Below, in pieces: positions 23,384 through 30,897 of a stretch of DNA of 33,989 nucleotides (position 1 is its first letter; the number at the start of each line of letters is the position of its first letter). Source of the DNA: Candidatus Iainarchaeum sp. (GTDB lineage: Archaea > Iainarchaeota > Iainarchaeia > JAGGVJ01); assembly GCA_021158055.1 (NCBI GenBank), contig JAGGVJ010000010.1:1-33989 (forward strand), written 5' to 3'. Position numbers and translations under genes: made by a program. The notes under the pieces were generated by a model. That model saw only the letters and a program-made list of their open reading frames with translations, had not been told where the DNA came from and ran no database searches.

Positions 23384-25105
23384 TCACTTATGCGTGCAGA
23401 TTAATTTAAGTTTTTCACCTGGTTGTTCAACGCGCGCAAAAAACAACCGCTCGAGCTGGATAATCTGACCCTGTCTGATATTTTTTGCTTCTGCCTCGGT
23501 TTTCCCGAGAAGAAGTGTTGAATCAGGAAGCAGTATTTCACAAGGCATTGACCGGCCCTGCAAAACCCACTGGATCTTTTTTGTTTTTGGCTGAAGTTCA
23601 AAATCAACAAACTCCGCTTCAACTTCAAAACCATCTTGAGTTGAAACAGAAACAACCCTGAAATTAAACGCATCCTTGAGCCGGATCACCTGCCCGGCCT
23701 CAAACAAGTCAGCATCGGTTTTTGAAACAAAAAACTCTGCGTTTCCTTGTTCAAGACTGTAAGTTCTTTTACCCCTTTCAGGAAAATCAGGGTGTACTTT
23801 AAGCGAAAGTTCACACTTGGGCGTGTTTTTCACAACCAGCTTCACCGGGTCGGCTGCAAAAAAGAACCTGTCCGCATCTTTTTCAATGAACCCCTTGTTG
23901 ACTGCTTCAAGTGTCTCAAGCGACGCTGAAATGTCTTTCTCGCTCAAACCGATTTGCGTCCAAAACTCAATTATTGCCTGCGGCTGAAAACCCCTTCTTC
24001 TCAAAGCGCAAAGCGTTGGCAGGCGCGGGTCATCCCACCCGGAAAACTCACCTTCTTTTATCCCTGCTGAAATACCGCTCGTGCTCAACTTACCAAACCC
24101 GTGAACCGCTACCCGCCCCCAGTATTTAACACTTGGATATGTCCAGCCAAAATAATCATAAACAAACTGCTGTTTAAAAGTACTGTCGCGCAAATCCTTT
24201 CCCCTTATTATGTGCGTGACACCGCGGACATGGTCCTCTATTGCACTCTCAAAATCAAGAAGCGGCCACACAACGTATTTTGAACCCGCAAGGGGGTGGT
24301 CTTCCCGGATTATGCGAAAGGCAATCCAGTCACGAAGCGCCGGGTTCCTGTGATCAACCCGCGTTTTAACCTTCAACACTGCCTGCCCTTCTTCAAACCC
24401 GCCTTCAATCATTTTTTCAAACAATGCCTTGTTTTCTCCAACTGACTGGTTCCTGTGCGGGCAAGGTTTTCCTGCGCTTCGAAACCCCCTGTTTTCCTCA
24501 ACTCCGCACTTGCACACGTATGCGCCGTTAAGTTCAATGAGTTTTTTTGCGTGCTCATAGTAATTTTCAATATTTCCTGACGCAATGACTACCTCGTCTG
24601 CCTTGAACCCGAGCCATTCAAGGTCTTCAAGATACCACTTGTAGGCTTCAACCATTGGCCGTTTTGTCCTCGGGTCAGTGTCATCAAACCTGACAATCAG
24701 TTTTCCACCATACTCTTTTGCAAGAACCGCATTGGTAACCATTCCGCGGGAGCTTCCAAGAGTAGACGGGCCGTTCGGGTTCGGGGCAAACCTGAAAACC
24801 GGTTTTTGCCCTTCTTTCACGCTTATTCCTGAAAAACCTTTCTTTTCATCTTTCCTTTTTTCATGTTTTTCAGGAAACATGCCCTGAAAGTCGCGTTCAA
24901 ACTCTGCTTTTGCTTCTCCTGCAGGCATTGAGTTGACTTCCACGCAAACCTTCGCTATTTGTTCTGCTGTCTCGCCGGGATTTGAGCGAAGCTTTGGAAA
25001 CTTTCCAAAAACCCTGCCCATTATCGCTTTCGGGTCTGCAGAACCGAAATCAACGGCATTTTTAAGTGCTGCTGCCCTGACAAACTTATTTGCTTCTTCA
25101 TTCAT
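23384..25105 (-). CDS. gltX: Glutamyl-tRNA synthetase, archaeal type
   Basis: Charges tRNA-Glu; in archaea it often works on tRNA-Gln too. The 573 aa have an archaeal N-terminal helical domain (about 1-95), the class I catalytic core from FRFAPNPNGPSTLGSSRG, RFDDTDPRTKRP, and C-terminal beta-barrels. The HIGH-equivalent reads TLGS and the KMSKS-equivalent KLSTS, both divergent. A zinc-like cluster CKCG…C-P-H appears near residue 195. I place the start at ATG 25105, as upstream codons of the open frame look non-coding. Confidence 0.94.
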   Translation of the reverse strand: MNEEANKFVRAAALKNAVDFGSADPKAIMGRVFGKFPKLRSNPGETAEQIAKVCVEVNSMPAGEAKAEFERDFQGMFPEKHEKRKDEKKGFSGISVKEGQKPVFRFAPNPNGPSTLGSSRGMVTNAVLAKEYGGKLIVRFDDTDPRTKRPMVEAYKWYLEDLEWLGFKADEVVIASGNIENYYEHAKKLIELNGAYVCKCGVEENRGFRSAGKPCPHRNQSVGENKALFEKMIEGGFEEGQAVLKVKTRVDHRNPALRDWIAFRIIREDHPLAGSKYVVWPLLDFESAIEDHVRGVTHIIRGKDLRDSTFKQQFVYDYFGWTYPSVKYWGRVAVHGFGKLSTSGISAGIKEGEFSGWDDPRLPTLCALRRRGFQPQAIIEFWTQIGLSEKDISASLETLEAVNKGFIEKDADRFFFAADPVKLVVKNTPKCELSLKVHPDFPERGKRTYSLEQGNAEFFVSKTDADLFEAGQVIRLKDAFNFRVVSVSTQDGFEVEAEFVDFELQPKTKKIQWVLQGRSMPCEILLPDSTLLLGKTEAEAKNIRQGQIIQLERLFFARVEQPGEKLKLICTHK

Positions 25106-25214
25106 CAAATCACTGTCCCGTAACACTGTTTCCGTAAAATAACACAATCAACATAATTAATCAATGTAATTGTACAGTCACTGGTATGAATGGAGGCAGG
25201 CTAAAAAACCTCAA

Positions 25215-26489
25215 TTAATCCTTGTTTCTAAGGTCCTCCAATATCTCCTTTGCGCGCTCCATTCTCACGTCTTTTTCCTCAACCATCTTCGCGGACACAG
25301 CACCCACCTCGCCCCCTGTGGCTCCCGCAGTTATCGCAATATTCCTTGAGTGAAGGGCCATGTGCCCCCTCTGGATCCCTTCGGTTGAAAGCGCCCGCAA
25401 TGCAGCAAAGTTTTGCGCAAGGCCGACTGAAGCAATCACCTGCGAGAGTTCTGAAGCCGTCTTCACACCCAGTATTTTGACTGCCGCTTTTGCAACCGGA
25501 TGCACTCTTGTAGCGCCACCTACAAGACCGACTGCCATAGGAAGCTCGACTGATGCCTCAAGATCCCCGTTTTCGTTCTTCCAGTATTTTGCAAGGGGCT
25601 TATAACTGCCGTTTGTAGCCGCGTATGAATGCGCCCCTGCTTCAACTGCCCTTGTGTCGTTCCCGGTTGCAAGAACCACTGCCGTTATGCCGTTCATTAT
25701 TCCCTTATTGTGTGTTGAGGCGCGGTATTTGTCGTTTGCCGCCAGTTCATACGATTCTATTATAGCGTCAACTACTTCTTCTCCGCCAAGCGATTCTTTC
25801 AAAAACACTGCCTTTGCCCTGGCAAGGCGCAAATCCGCAAGGTTTGAAATGATTTTCAGCCGCGCGTGACCCCCCGTAATTTCAACTATTGCAGGTGCTA
25901 CTGCTTCTGCCATCGTGTTCACTGCATTTGCGCCCATTGCGTCCCTGCAGTCCACAAGCAGGTGTATGGAAAGCATCCTGCCGACAACTTGCGACTCAAT
26001 CACATGGACTTCAAGGTCTTTTGCCCCTCCACCGTACTTCACAAGCATTGGGTCTTTCTGGTTTGCCATTTCAAGAATTTCGCCTTTTTTGTCAAGAAGC
26101 TTTTGTTTCGCTGATTCCGCATCAGGCGAACCGACAACCTGTATCTGCCCGCGCATGACACAGCCGGTGGTCTCTGCACTGAACCCGCCTGACCCGCGCG
26201 CAAGTTTGGCTGCGTTGCTTGCGGCCGCAATAACTGACGGCTCTTCAGTTGCCATGGGTACAAGGTAATCTTTTCCGTTTACCTTGAAATTAACTGCGAT
26301 CCCAAGCGGAATTTCCATTGAACCGATTACATTTTCAACCATTTTATCAGCCTGTTCCAATCCAAGCGCCCCGTGCGCGCTCAACGCACCACACTCTTCC
26401 TCTGAAAGACCTGTAAGCTCAGCCACTTTCAAAAGCCTTTCAGCAGACGACAACTTGTAAAAACCGGAAATTCCTGAACTACCATCCAT
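25215..26489 (-). CDS. hmgA: Hydroxymethylglutaryl-CoA reductase, class II type
   Basis: Reduces HMG-CoA to mevalonate, the committed step toward archaeal isoprenoid lipids. The 424 aa follow the class II (Pseudomonas mevalonii) architecture: N-terminal [10 protein letters not shown], catalytic Glu in [25 protein letters not shown], catalytic Lys in THNKGIMNG, Asp in [12 protein letters not shown] and His in [11 protein letters not shown]. Most archaea use class I enzymes; class II is found in some lineages and is often read as transferred from bacteria. ATG 26489 has GGAGTTGAT four nt upstream. Confidence 0.95.
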   Translation of the reverse strand: MDGSSGISGFYKLSSAERLLKVAELTGLSEEECGALSAHGALGLEQADKMVENVIGSMEIPLGIAVNFKVNGKDYLVPMATEEPSVIAAASNAAKLARGSGGFSAETTGCVMRGQIQVVGSPDAESAKQKLLDKKGEILEMANQKDPMLVKYGGGAKDLEVHVIESQVVGRMLSIHLLVDCRDAMGANAVNTMAEAVAPAIVEITGGHARLKIISNLADLRLARAKAVFLKESLGGEEVVDAIIESYELAANDKYRASTHNKGIMNGITAVVLATGNDTRAVEAGAHSYAATNGSYKPLAKYWKNENGDLEASVELPMAVGLVGGATRVHPVAKAAVKILGVKTASELSQVIASVGLAQNFAALRALSTEGIQRGHMALHSRNIAITAGATGGEVGAVSAKMVEEKDVRMERAKEILEDLRNKD

Positions 26490-26615
26490 AACAATCAACT
26501 CCAAATTCAAAATGCTAAATCAAAACTACCATAATAACTGTCAAACAAAACAAAATCACTTGACAAACAAAAACATTTCTTTAAAGGAAAATGCGCAAAA
26601 GAACAAAACGACAAA

Positions 26616-26665
26616 ACAACACACAAAATGCAACTGTTGTTTACAAACATTTGTATGTGTGTTGT
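26616..26665 (+). terminator. Strong hairpin followed by T-run
   Basis: ACAACACACA (26616-26625) pairs perfectly with TGTGTGTTGT (26656-26665), and the stem extends with AAATG/CATTT. On the plus strand six T follow at once, giving a classic terminator shape. No plus-strand gene precedes it, so it may instead be structure in the 5' region or a boundary of the HMG-CoA reductase unit. The 270-nt gap 26490-26759 otherwise shows only AT-rich TTTGTTTATTT repeats. Confidence 0.45.
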
Positions 26666-26713
26666 TTTTTGTTTATTTATTGTTAACTTAAAAACACCGC
26701 CAATTTAAAATAC

Positions 26714-26733
26714 ACAACAATAAATATTGTTGT
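26714..26733. other. Palindromic hairpin after the coiled-coil gene
   Basis: ACAACAAT and ATTGTTGT form an 8-bp perfect stem around AAAT, 27 nt downstream of the coiled-coil gene's stop on the minus strand. It could end or stabilise that transcript, or be a protein-binding palindrome. Confidence 0.5.
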
Positions 26734-26759
26734 CTTTTGTTTTTGTTTATTTAAAACGC

Positions 26760-27533
26760 TCAACCAATAATTATATCCTGTGCCCTGATTGACTTTTCCT
26801 CTTGTTGCTTGGAATCGTTGCCTGAATCATCAGCTGAATCATCACGATCTTTACCTGAGCCATCAGTTGAATCACCGTGATCCCCATCCGGCCCGCCGCC
26901 TCCTGAACCGCCTTGGTCACTGCCCGAGTGGCCTGATTTGCCGACAAAGCTTTTATTGAGCTTGTATCTTCCTTTTTCAACACGCACAATAAACCCTTCC
27001 CTGGAAAACTTGGGCACGACAAACCTCATCCTTCTTTTCAGCTCCTTAAAGGGGACTTCGCCAAACACATTTTTCTTGTCTATCAGATCTGTCAGCTCGC
27101 GGACATTGAAATCTTTTTCTGAAAAATTTTCTTTCATGAAATCCATGAGTTTTTTTGTGTCAATTATCTTTGACCTGAAAAACTTTTCCTCAAAAGAACT
27201 GTAATCCCGTTCTTTTCCTGCAGAACCAAAAACCTTGCTTTCAAGCTCAAAAACCCTTTTTTCAAGCAGCGCAACAGCATCTGACTGCATGCCTTCAGGC
27301 ACACTGTTTCCACCGGCTGTTTTTGAGGACACGGCAGCGAGTTTTTCCCGAAACCGGTTGTTTTCAAGTTCAAGAGCCTGCTTTTGAGCCGAAAACTCCT
27401 CTTTTTCTTTTTTCAGTGCAGCATTCTCTTCTGCAAGGAATCCTTTTTCTTTCACGACCTTATCATTCAACTCCTTGAGCTTCAGACACACCTGGTAATA
27501 CTGCTTTGCCTTTTCAGTCATTTCATCTGACAT
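26760..27533 (-). CDS. Coiled-coil protein with winged-helix-like domain and acidic tail
   Basis: Length 257 aa. Residues 5-70 and 85-100 have heptad-rich coiled-coil character (LKELNDKVVKEKGFLAEEN). Residues 105-195 form a helical/beta region (DTKKLMDFMKENF, then VPKFSREGFIVRVEKGRYKLN) that reads like a small winged-helix domain. The last 55 residues are Gly/Asp/Ser-rich and strongly acidic. No family recognised; DNA or RNA binding is only a suggestion. ATG 27533 has GAGGTG with 6 nt spacing. Confidence 0.7.
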   Translation of the reverse strand: MSDEMTEKAKQYYQVCLKLKELNDKVVKEKGFLAEENAALKKEKEEFSAQKQALELENNRFREKLAAVSSKTAGGNSVPEGMQSDAVALLEKRVFELESKVFGSAGKERDYSSFEEKFFRSKIIDTKKLMDFMKENFSEKDFNVRELTDLIDKKNVFGEVPFKELKRRMRFVVPKFSREGFIVRVEKGRYKLNKSFVGKSGHSGSDQGGSGGGGPDGDHGDSTDGSGKDRDDSADDSGNDSKQQEEKSIRAQDIIIG

Positions 27534-27676
27534 TTCACACACCTCACTTTCACTTAAAAAAATTCAGGTTCTGCCTGTTTAACTTCTGTCTGCTAATCTT
27601 ACACTTATTTAACTTTTAGAGATAAATAAGTATTTTTGTTTATTTTTATTTAAAGTTTTTGTTTTATATCTGCAGG

Positions 27677-27768
27677 TTTAAATGTTTAAATGCAGTTAAA
27701 TAGTTTTGGCAATGGTTAAATTGCGTTTCAACTATGGTAATATTATGTTTCAACTGCAGTTAAATAGT
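27677..27768. repeat. Cluster of short direct repeats and a palindrome upstream of the glyoxalase-like gene
   Basis: Two copies of TGCAGTTAAATAGT (27691-27704, 27755-27768), two of GTTTCAACT (27725-27733, 27747-27755), tandem TTTAAATG (27677-27692) and the palindrome AACTGCAGTT (27752-27761) lie within 92 nt, directly upstream of the TATA box at 27798. The 290-nt spacer holds no gene. Confidence 0.8.
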
Positions 27769-27797
27769 GTTATGCGCAATTAAAAATGAGCTATAAA

Positions 27798-27806
27798 TTT
27801 ATAAAG
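27798..27806 (+). promoter_or_regulatory. TATA box that sets the glyoxalase-like start
   Basis: TTTATAAAG is centred 26 nt before ATG 27828. The longest frame would begin at 27786, upstream of this box, so the leaderless ATG 27828 is preferred. Confidence 0.6.
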
Positions 27807-27827
27807 ACCCGCTGCCAACTACAAAAT

Positions 27828-28217
27828 ATGAACATAAAGTTGCATCATTTTGCATATAACACCACACCAAATAATCTGGAATTAGTTTTAGAACTTCTGG
27901 AAAAATTGGGCTGCACACTTGCTTACAGAAAAGAAAATGCACGATGGTGCATGATAGAGCAAAAGCCGATTCCCATTGACATTCAAATAATTGAAACTAC
28001 AGATCAGCCAATCTCCATTGAGAAAAAAACTAACACCCACATTGCTTTTTTATCAGACACCCCTAAAGAAGACATTGAAGAGATTAAACAATTTCTGAAA
28101 GATAAAAGTGTGAAATTCAGACAAGGCAGCTGGTCTGACAAAGAACTGTGGTTTGATTTACCTGATATATCTGTCAACTTTGCAATTGAGATAATACATA
28201 CTTCAATGGTTGAATAG
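27828..28217 (+). CDS. VOC/glyoxalase-fold protein, unknown substrate
   Basis: Length 129 aa. Beginning MNIKLHHFAYNTTPNNLE with LVLELLEKLGCTLAYRKENARWCM and ending KELWFDLPDISVNFAIEIIH, it has the beta-alpha-beta-beta-beta layout of the vicinal-oxygen-chelate superfamily. Candidate metal residues are the first-strand HH and the final Glu, but a full metal set is not certain. Its TAG stop is the first stem base triplet of the IS605-like hairpin, so its C-terminus may have been re-formed by an element insertion. Confidence 0.7.
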   Translation: MNIKLHHFAYNTTPNNLELVLELLEKLGCTLAYRKENARWCMIEQKPIPIDIQIIETTDQPISIEKKTNTHIAFLSDTPKEDIEEIKQFLKDKSVKFRQGSWSDKELWFDLPDISVNFAIEIIHTSMVE

Positions 28218-28257
28218 TTCATTCGTGAACTACCCCACCCTTACGGATGGGGCTTCC
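28215..28257 (-). mobile_element. IS200/IS605-like terminal hairpins (solo end, no transposase)
   Basis: Two adjacent hairpins: TAGTTCA-TTCG-TGAACTA (28215-28232) and CCCCACCC-TTAC-GGATGGGG (28233-28252), then GCTTCCTGA. Read on the minus strand this is AGGAAGCCCCATCC…GGGTGGGG then AGTTCAC, the form I know from the ends of IS200/IS605 and IS1341-type elements, which also supply the 3' scaffold of TnpB guide RNAs. The second stem is fully paired only as minus-strand RNA (G-U instead of C-A). No tnpA or tnpB is nearby, so it is a relic or a solo RNA. Confidence 0.6.
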
Positions 28258-28317
28258 TGATTAAATTACAACTGAATCACAACCGAAAAACACCAAAACA
28301 CACCAATCCGACAATAA

Positions 28318-28326
28318 TGTTAAATA
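28318..28326 (+). promoter_or_regulatory. TATA box of the Rossmann-fold gene
   Basis: GTTAAATAAC-type sequence (28318-28326) lies 27 nt before GTG 28350, which has no ribosome binding site. An upstream in-frame ATG at 28317 would sit in the box itself and is rejected as the start. Confidence 0.45.
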
Positions 28327-28349
28327 ACCGTGCGTGCTTTCCTTTAATT

Positions 28350-29648
28350 GTGAAATTAATTGTCTTGCAGGTCGGGCTTGGAAGCTTTGGAAAAAAAGCG
28401 CTTGAAAAATGGTGCGAGCTGGACGGCCAGGTAATAGAAAACACAAAAATAGAGTTTTTAGGGGCGTGCGACAAAAACGAATACTCAAGAGAAAAAGCGC
28501 TCAACATATGCAATGATAAAAACGTGTTTCCCGCGCTGTTTTCAACAAGAAAAGCAATGTTTGAGCACATTGCAAAAACCAGAAAAAAATATGACCTTGT
28601 TCTGGTCTACGACGCAAGTTCCTCAAGCGACCACGCAAGGCACATTCAAGAATGCATAAAACTCGGGTTTTTCTGCCTTGTCGAATCACCCCCCTATACA
28701 AGTTTCAGTGAAGAAAAACAGGTAATGGATCTAATTCACTTTGTTCACGTGTCAAACGAAAACAATTTTTACAACAAGTGGCTTTGCTGCCAGACAGAAT
28801 CGGAAAACCCCGTCGTTCTAACGGTCTTGGATCTTTTGAAAAAGGAAAACCAAAAAATAAAAAGCATAGAAACCTGCCGGTTTTCTTCAATCGGGCTTGA
28901 AAAATCAGCTGCACCATTGTTTCGCGAGGGAGTGACCGGCGGAGACCTGCTTGACCTTTTGCCTGAAGAATCATACATCCTGAGGTTTTTTACCGACAAC
29001 CCTGCAAAACTGGACATCTTTCTTGAAAACGCCAAATCAGACTATTTAATGGTCTCAAACACGCAAGACCAACCCAGCCTGATGAACTGTTCAGGACAGG
29101 AAATCACAAGGGCAAACATGAAAGAAAACCCACCCGCAAGCGCGCAGACAAAAGTAATGCTGAAAATCAACAACACACCCGTAACGCTTAACTCCGGGTG
29201 GCTTGGACTGCCAAAAGAAATAAAGGAAAAAACAGAGTCAATCGGCAGGCAGGCAAAACACAACTTTATTTCCTCAGGCAAGACGGCAATGTACCTTGAA
29301 GAACCCGTGCTTAAAGGAATCCGCCTGCTCCACATAAAACTTGAAAAAAGCGAACTCATCGGCGACTTGACCCACAACGCTCTTTTTTCAAGGCACGGTA
29401 AAAGCTGGACAAAGAAAAAACTGGTGAAAACTGAAGGCGACGGGCTTTCAAGAGTATTTTCAAAAACCGTCTCGCACATCCTCGGCAAAGGAAAACCAAG
29501 CACAAGCAGGATTGAAACCGAGCACTTCATGCACCAGATCCTCCTGGCAAAAAAAATGATTTTCTTGAAAAAAATGTACTCAGACCCGAAATATGAAGCA
29601 AACAAAACAATTGAAAAAATAAAGCGGGAAATCAACCCAGGCAACTGA
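28350..29648 (+). CDS. Gfo/Idh/MocA-like Rossmann-fold protein, unknown function
   Basis: Length 432 aa from GTG 28350 (VKLIVLQVGLGSFGKKALEK). The GLGSFG dinucleotide motif, a second-strand end at GACDKN, and VYDASSSSDHARHIQECIKLGFFCLVES (the family's substrate-proximal EKP-like loop, here VESPP) fit the Gfo/Idh/MocA N-terminal domain. The C-terminal half is long, without a family I recognise, and ends in a Lys-rich helix. Catalytic Lys-Pro of EKP is not present, so activity may differ. The transcript is probably leaderless. Confidence 0.65.
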   Translation: MKLIVLQVGLGSFGKKALEKWCELDGQVIENTKIEFLGACDKNEYSREKALNICNDKNVFPALFSTRKAMFEHIAKTRKKYDLVLVYDASSSSDHARHIQECIKLGFFCLVESPPYTSFSEEKQVMDLIHFVHVSNENNFYNKWLCCQTESENPVVLTVLDLLKKENQKIKSIETCRFSSIGLEKSAAPLFREGVTGGDLLDLLPEESYILRFFTDNPAKLDIFLENAKSDYLMVSNTQDQPSLMNCSGQEITRANMKENPPASAQTKVMLKINNTPVTLNSGWLGLPKEIKEKTESIGRQAKHNFISSGKTAMYLEEPVLKGIRLLHIKLEKSELIGDLTHNALFSRHGKSWTKKKLVKTEGDGLSRVFSKTVSHILGKGKPSTSRIETEHFMHQILLAKKMIFLKKMYSDPKYEANKTIEKIKREINPGN

Positions 29649-29767
29649 TTGCAAAAACAGATCCTATTCCTGGTTAAACACCACACGCAATTTAATTACA
29701 TTGCCCACAGTGCTTCTTTTATATTATAAAAAAACTTATAGTACTTCCAAAAATTTTTTAATAATCA
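29649..29767. other. Gene-free boundary into the accessory region
   Basis: From here to 30286 I see no convincing gene. The AT-rich 29649-29767 stretch separates the last conserved-type gene from the structured cassette region and shows no clear repeat or terminator beyond an AT-rich run near 29727-29775. Confidence 0.5.
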
Positions 29768-29884
29768 TTTAAATAAATTCCAGCAGTAAATAATGCATCA
29801 TTCTCTATTCTCAAATTCTTCAACGCCCTTGTCTGCTTCAAAGACACAACCCCGAGCCGGCACTCTAAAAGCCACCAAAGAGAC
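29768..29884 (+). ncRNA. Promoter plus leader-RNA module, copy 1
   Basis: TATA-like TTTAAATA (29768-29775) is followed 36 nt later by TCTATTCTC and ATTCTTCAA, then hairpin 1 TGTCT-GCTTCAA-AGACA (29830-29846), the shared GACACA, and hairpin 2 GGC-ACTCTAAAA-GCC (29859-29873). Copy 2 at 30898 shares the spacing, the sequence blocks and both hairpins with compensatory stem changes. A reading frame of 82 codons (29793-30041) overlaps it, but copy 2 differs by a 1-nt indel that breaks that frame, so it is probably not coding. Confidence 0.6.
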
Positions 29885-30054
29885 CTTACTCTTCAAAAGA
29901 AAAAACACTACAATAACTCAAAAAACTCAATTCCCACCCCTAACCCCTATCAAACAAATTTTATCACCCCCATTGCATTCACCTGGATTTACCCGCATGA
30001 ACTGCAAACCAATAACAACAATAACACATAAAAAATCATAAAAAAATAAACAAA

Positions 30055-30079
30055 GACTGTAAAAAGTAAACAAACAGTC
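30055..30079 (+). other. Small hairpin ahead of cassette A
   Basis: GACTGT (30055-30060) pairs with ACAGTC (30074-30079) around a 13-nt A-rich loop, 32 nt before the first tRNA-like element. It might be a weak terminator or part of the leader. Confidence 0.4.
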
Positions 30080-30110
30080 AAAACTATTTCACGCACACTT
30101 TAACAACGCA

Positions 30111-30180
30111 GCAGTGTGTCAAAGGCACCTTATTGGGTTCGAGTCCCAAAACTGCAATCAGCTTTGCAGACCGGCAAAGC
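30111..30180 (+). repeat. tRNA-like leader element, copy A
   Basis: Acceptor-like stem GCAGT (30111-30115)/ACTGC (30151-30155); one arm GTGTC/GGCAC; a perfect five-bp T arm TTGGG-TTCGAGT-CCCAA (30133-30149); then after a 5-nt linker a perfect seven-bp hairpin GCTTTGC-AGACCG-GCAAAGC (30161-30180). It is too short (45 nt) for a tRNA and lacks an anticodon arm. A structured 100-nt leader with CTGCTT/AAGCAG leads to the ribosome binding site of the 65-aa ORF. Confidence 0.8.
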
Positions 30181-30286
30181 ACGTACTGACCCCTAAACTC
30201 GGATGAGCATAAGGGAAACACCACATTGGGGCTGCTTAATAACCAAGCAGAGGTAAATCCAACAAAAATAATGGAAGGCAATAAGA

Positions 30287-30484
30287 ATGAGCGAAGAAAT
30301 TCCAGAAAAAGAAGATGAACAATTTACATTGACAGACATAGACACGGGCGAAAGCGTAGTTTGTACTGTGCCGATGCTGTTAGGGATAGGCCCCGAAAAA
30401 AATAAGTTCGGAGCACCTAAGAAACCATTGACAAAAAAACAAAAATTAGTTTCTCTGCTGAGGAAATTAATCAAAAAAATATAA
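30287..30484 (+). CDS. Small acidic-to-basic protein of cassette A, unknown function
   Basis: Length 65 aa. The N-terminal third is acidic (MSEEIPEKEDEQFTLTDIDT), the C-terminal third strongly basic (GAPKKPLTKKQKLVSLLRKL). No membrane segment, Cys pair or known motif. GGAAGG lies 8 nt before the ATG. It follows tRNA-like copy A on the same strand. Charge-split small proteins are common in mobile DNA, but nothing identifies this one. Confidence 0.6.
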   Translation: MSEEIPEKEDEQFTLTDIDTGESVVCTVPMLLGIGPEKNKFGAPKKPLTKKQKLVSLLRKLIKKI

Positions 30485-30493
30485 ATATAGTGG

Positions 30494-30540
30494 ATTTTCT
30501 GCTTAATGCACCTTGATTTTTGGGGCGAATAGCAGAAAAT
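30494..30540 (+). terminator. Long hairpin after the cassette A gene
   Basis: ATTTTCTGCT (30494-30503) pairs perfectly with AGCAGAAAAT (30531-30540), ten bp, around a 27-nt loop containing T5 and G4. It begins 9 nt after the stop codon. GTGG (30490-30493) and CCAC (30555-30558) can extend the fold. T6 follows at 30547-30552, so a terminator or a stable mRNA 3' end is likely. Confidence 0.6.
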
Positions 30541-30590
30541 TTCATATTTTTTAGCCACCAATCAGAGAAATGTCAAAAACCAACAAAAAA

Positions 30591-30662
30591 GCAGTTGCAC
30601 AAACTGGTGCTTTTCTCAGGTTCAAACCCTGAAACTGCGATCGCTTTGCAAACCGGCAAAGC
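30591..30662 (+). repeat. tRNA-like leader element, copy B
   Basis: Acceptor-like stem GCAGTT (30591-30596)/AACTGC (30633-30638), six bp; arm GCAC-AAACTG-GTGC; T arm TCAGG-TTCAAAC-CCTGA (30616-30632), five bp; 4-nt linker GATC; hairpin GCTTTGC-AAACCG-GCAAAGC (30643-30662), seven bp. The best-paired small copy, 48 nt for the tRNA-like part. Only a doubtful 31-codon frame follows. Confidence 0.85.
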
Positions 30663-30696
30663 AACTAGTCAGAATAACAGAACAGAATACAACATT

Positions 30697-30792
30697 ATGG
30701 AAAATAACATGATTAAATTGTATTGTTTTGTTTATTTTCATTTATCAAACTGTTTACTACTATTTATTGTTTGCTTATTGTTTATTTACTAA
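30697..30792 (+). CDS. Possible 31-aa membrane peptide of cassette B
   Basis: ATG 30697 opens a 31-codon frame (MENNMIKLYCFVYFHLSN, then a hydrophobic Leu/Ile/Cys-rich segment) after tRNA-like copy B. It would be a single-pass peptide. There is no ribosome binding site and the DNA is AT-rich with GTTTATT repeats, so the frame may be chance. Kept because of its position. Confidence 0.25.
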   Translation: MENNMIKLYCFVYFHLSNCLLLFIVCLLFIY

Positions 30793-30897
30793 CTGTTTAT
30801 TATTTGTTTATTTTTGTTTACTAAATATTTATTACCTGCTTAATTACTTACTGCCCTGAATACACAAACCGAAAAAATGAATCTTTTTTGCGAAAGG
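30793..30897. other. AT-rich gene-free spacer
   Basis: Repeated GTTTATT and GTTTACTA motifs (about 30726-30840) dominate. The same TTTGTTTATTT string recurs at about 26669, 26737 and 27637. No gene, tRNA-like element or clear hairpin is visible before the promoter at 30898. Confidence 0.5.

Noticed and set aside
29793-30041. 82-codon frame as a leaderless gene behind the 29768 TATA box
   Set aside because: Composition looks like random Ser/Thr/Pro/Lys, and the duplicated copy at 30908 has a 1-nt indel that destroys the frame while stem-loops are preserved.
30195-30225. Hammerhead ribozyme core in the cassette A leader (GGATGAG … GGGAAAC)
   Set aside because: The invariant CTGATGA reads CGGATGA and the stem II flanks do not pair.
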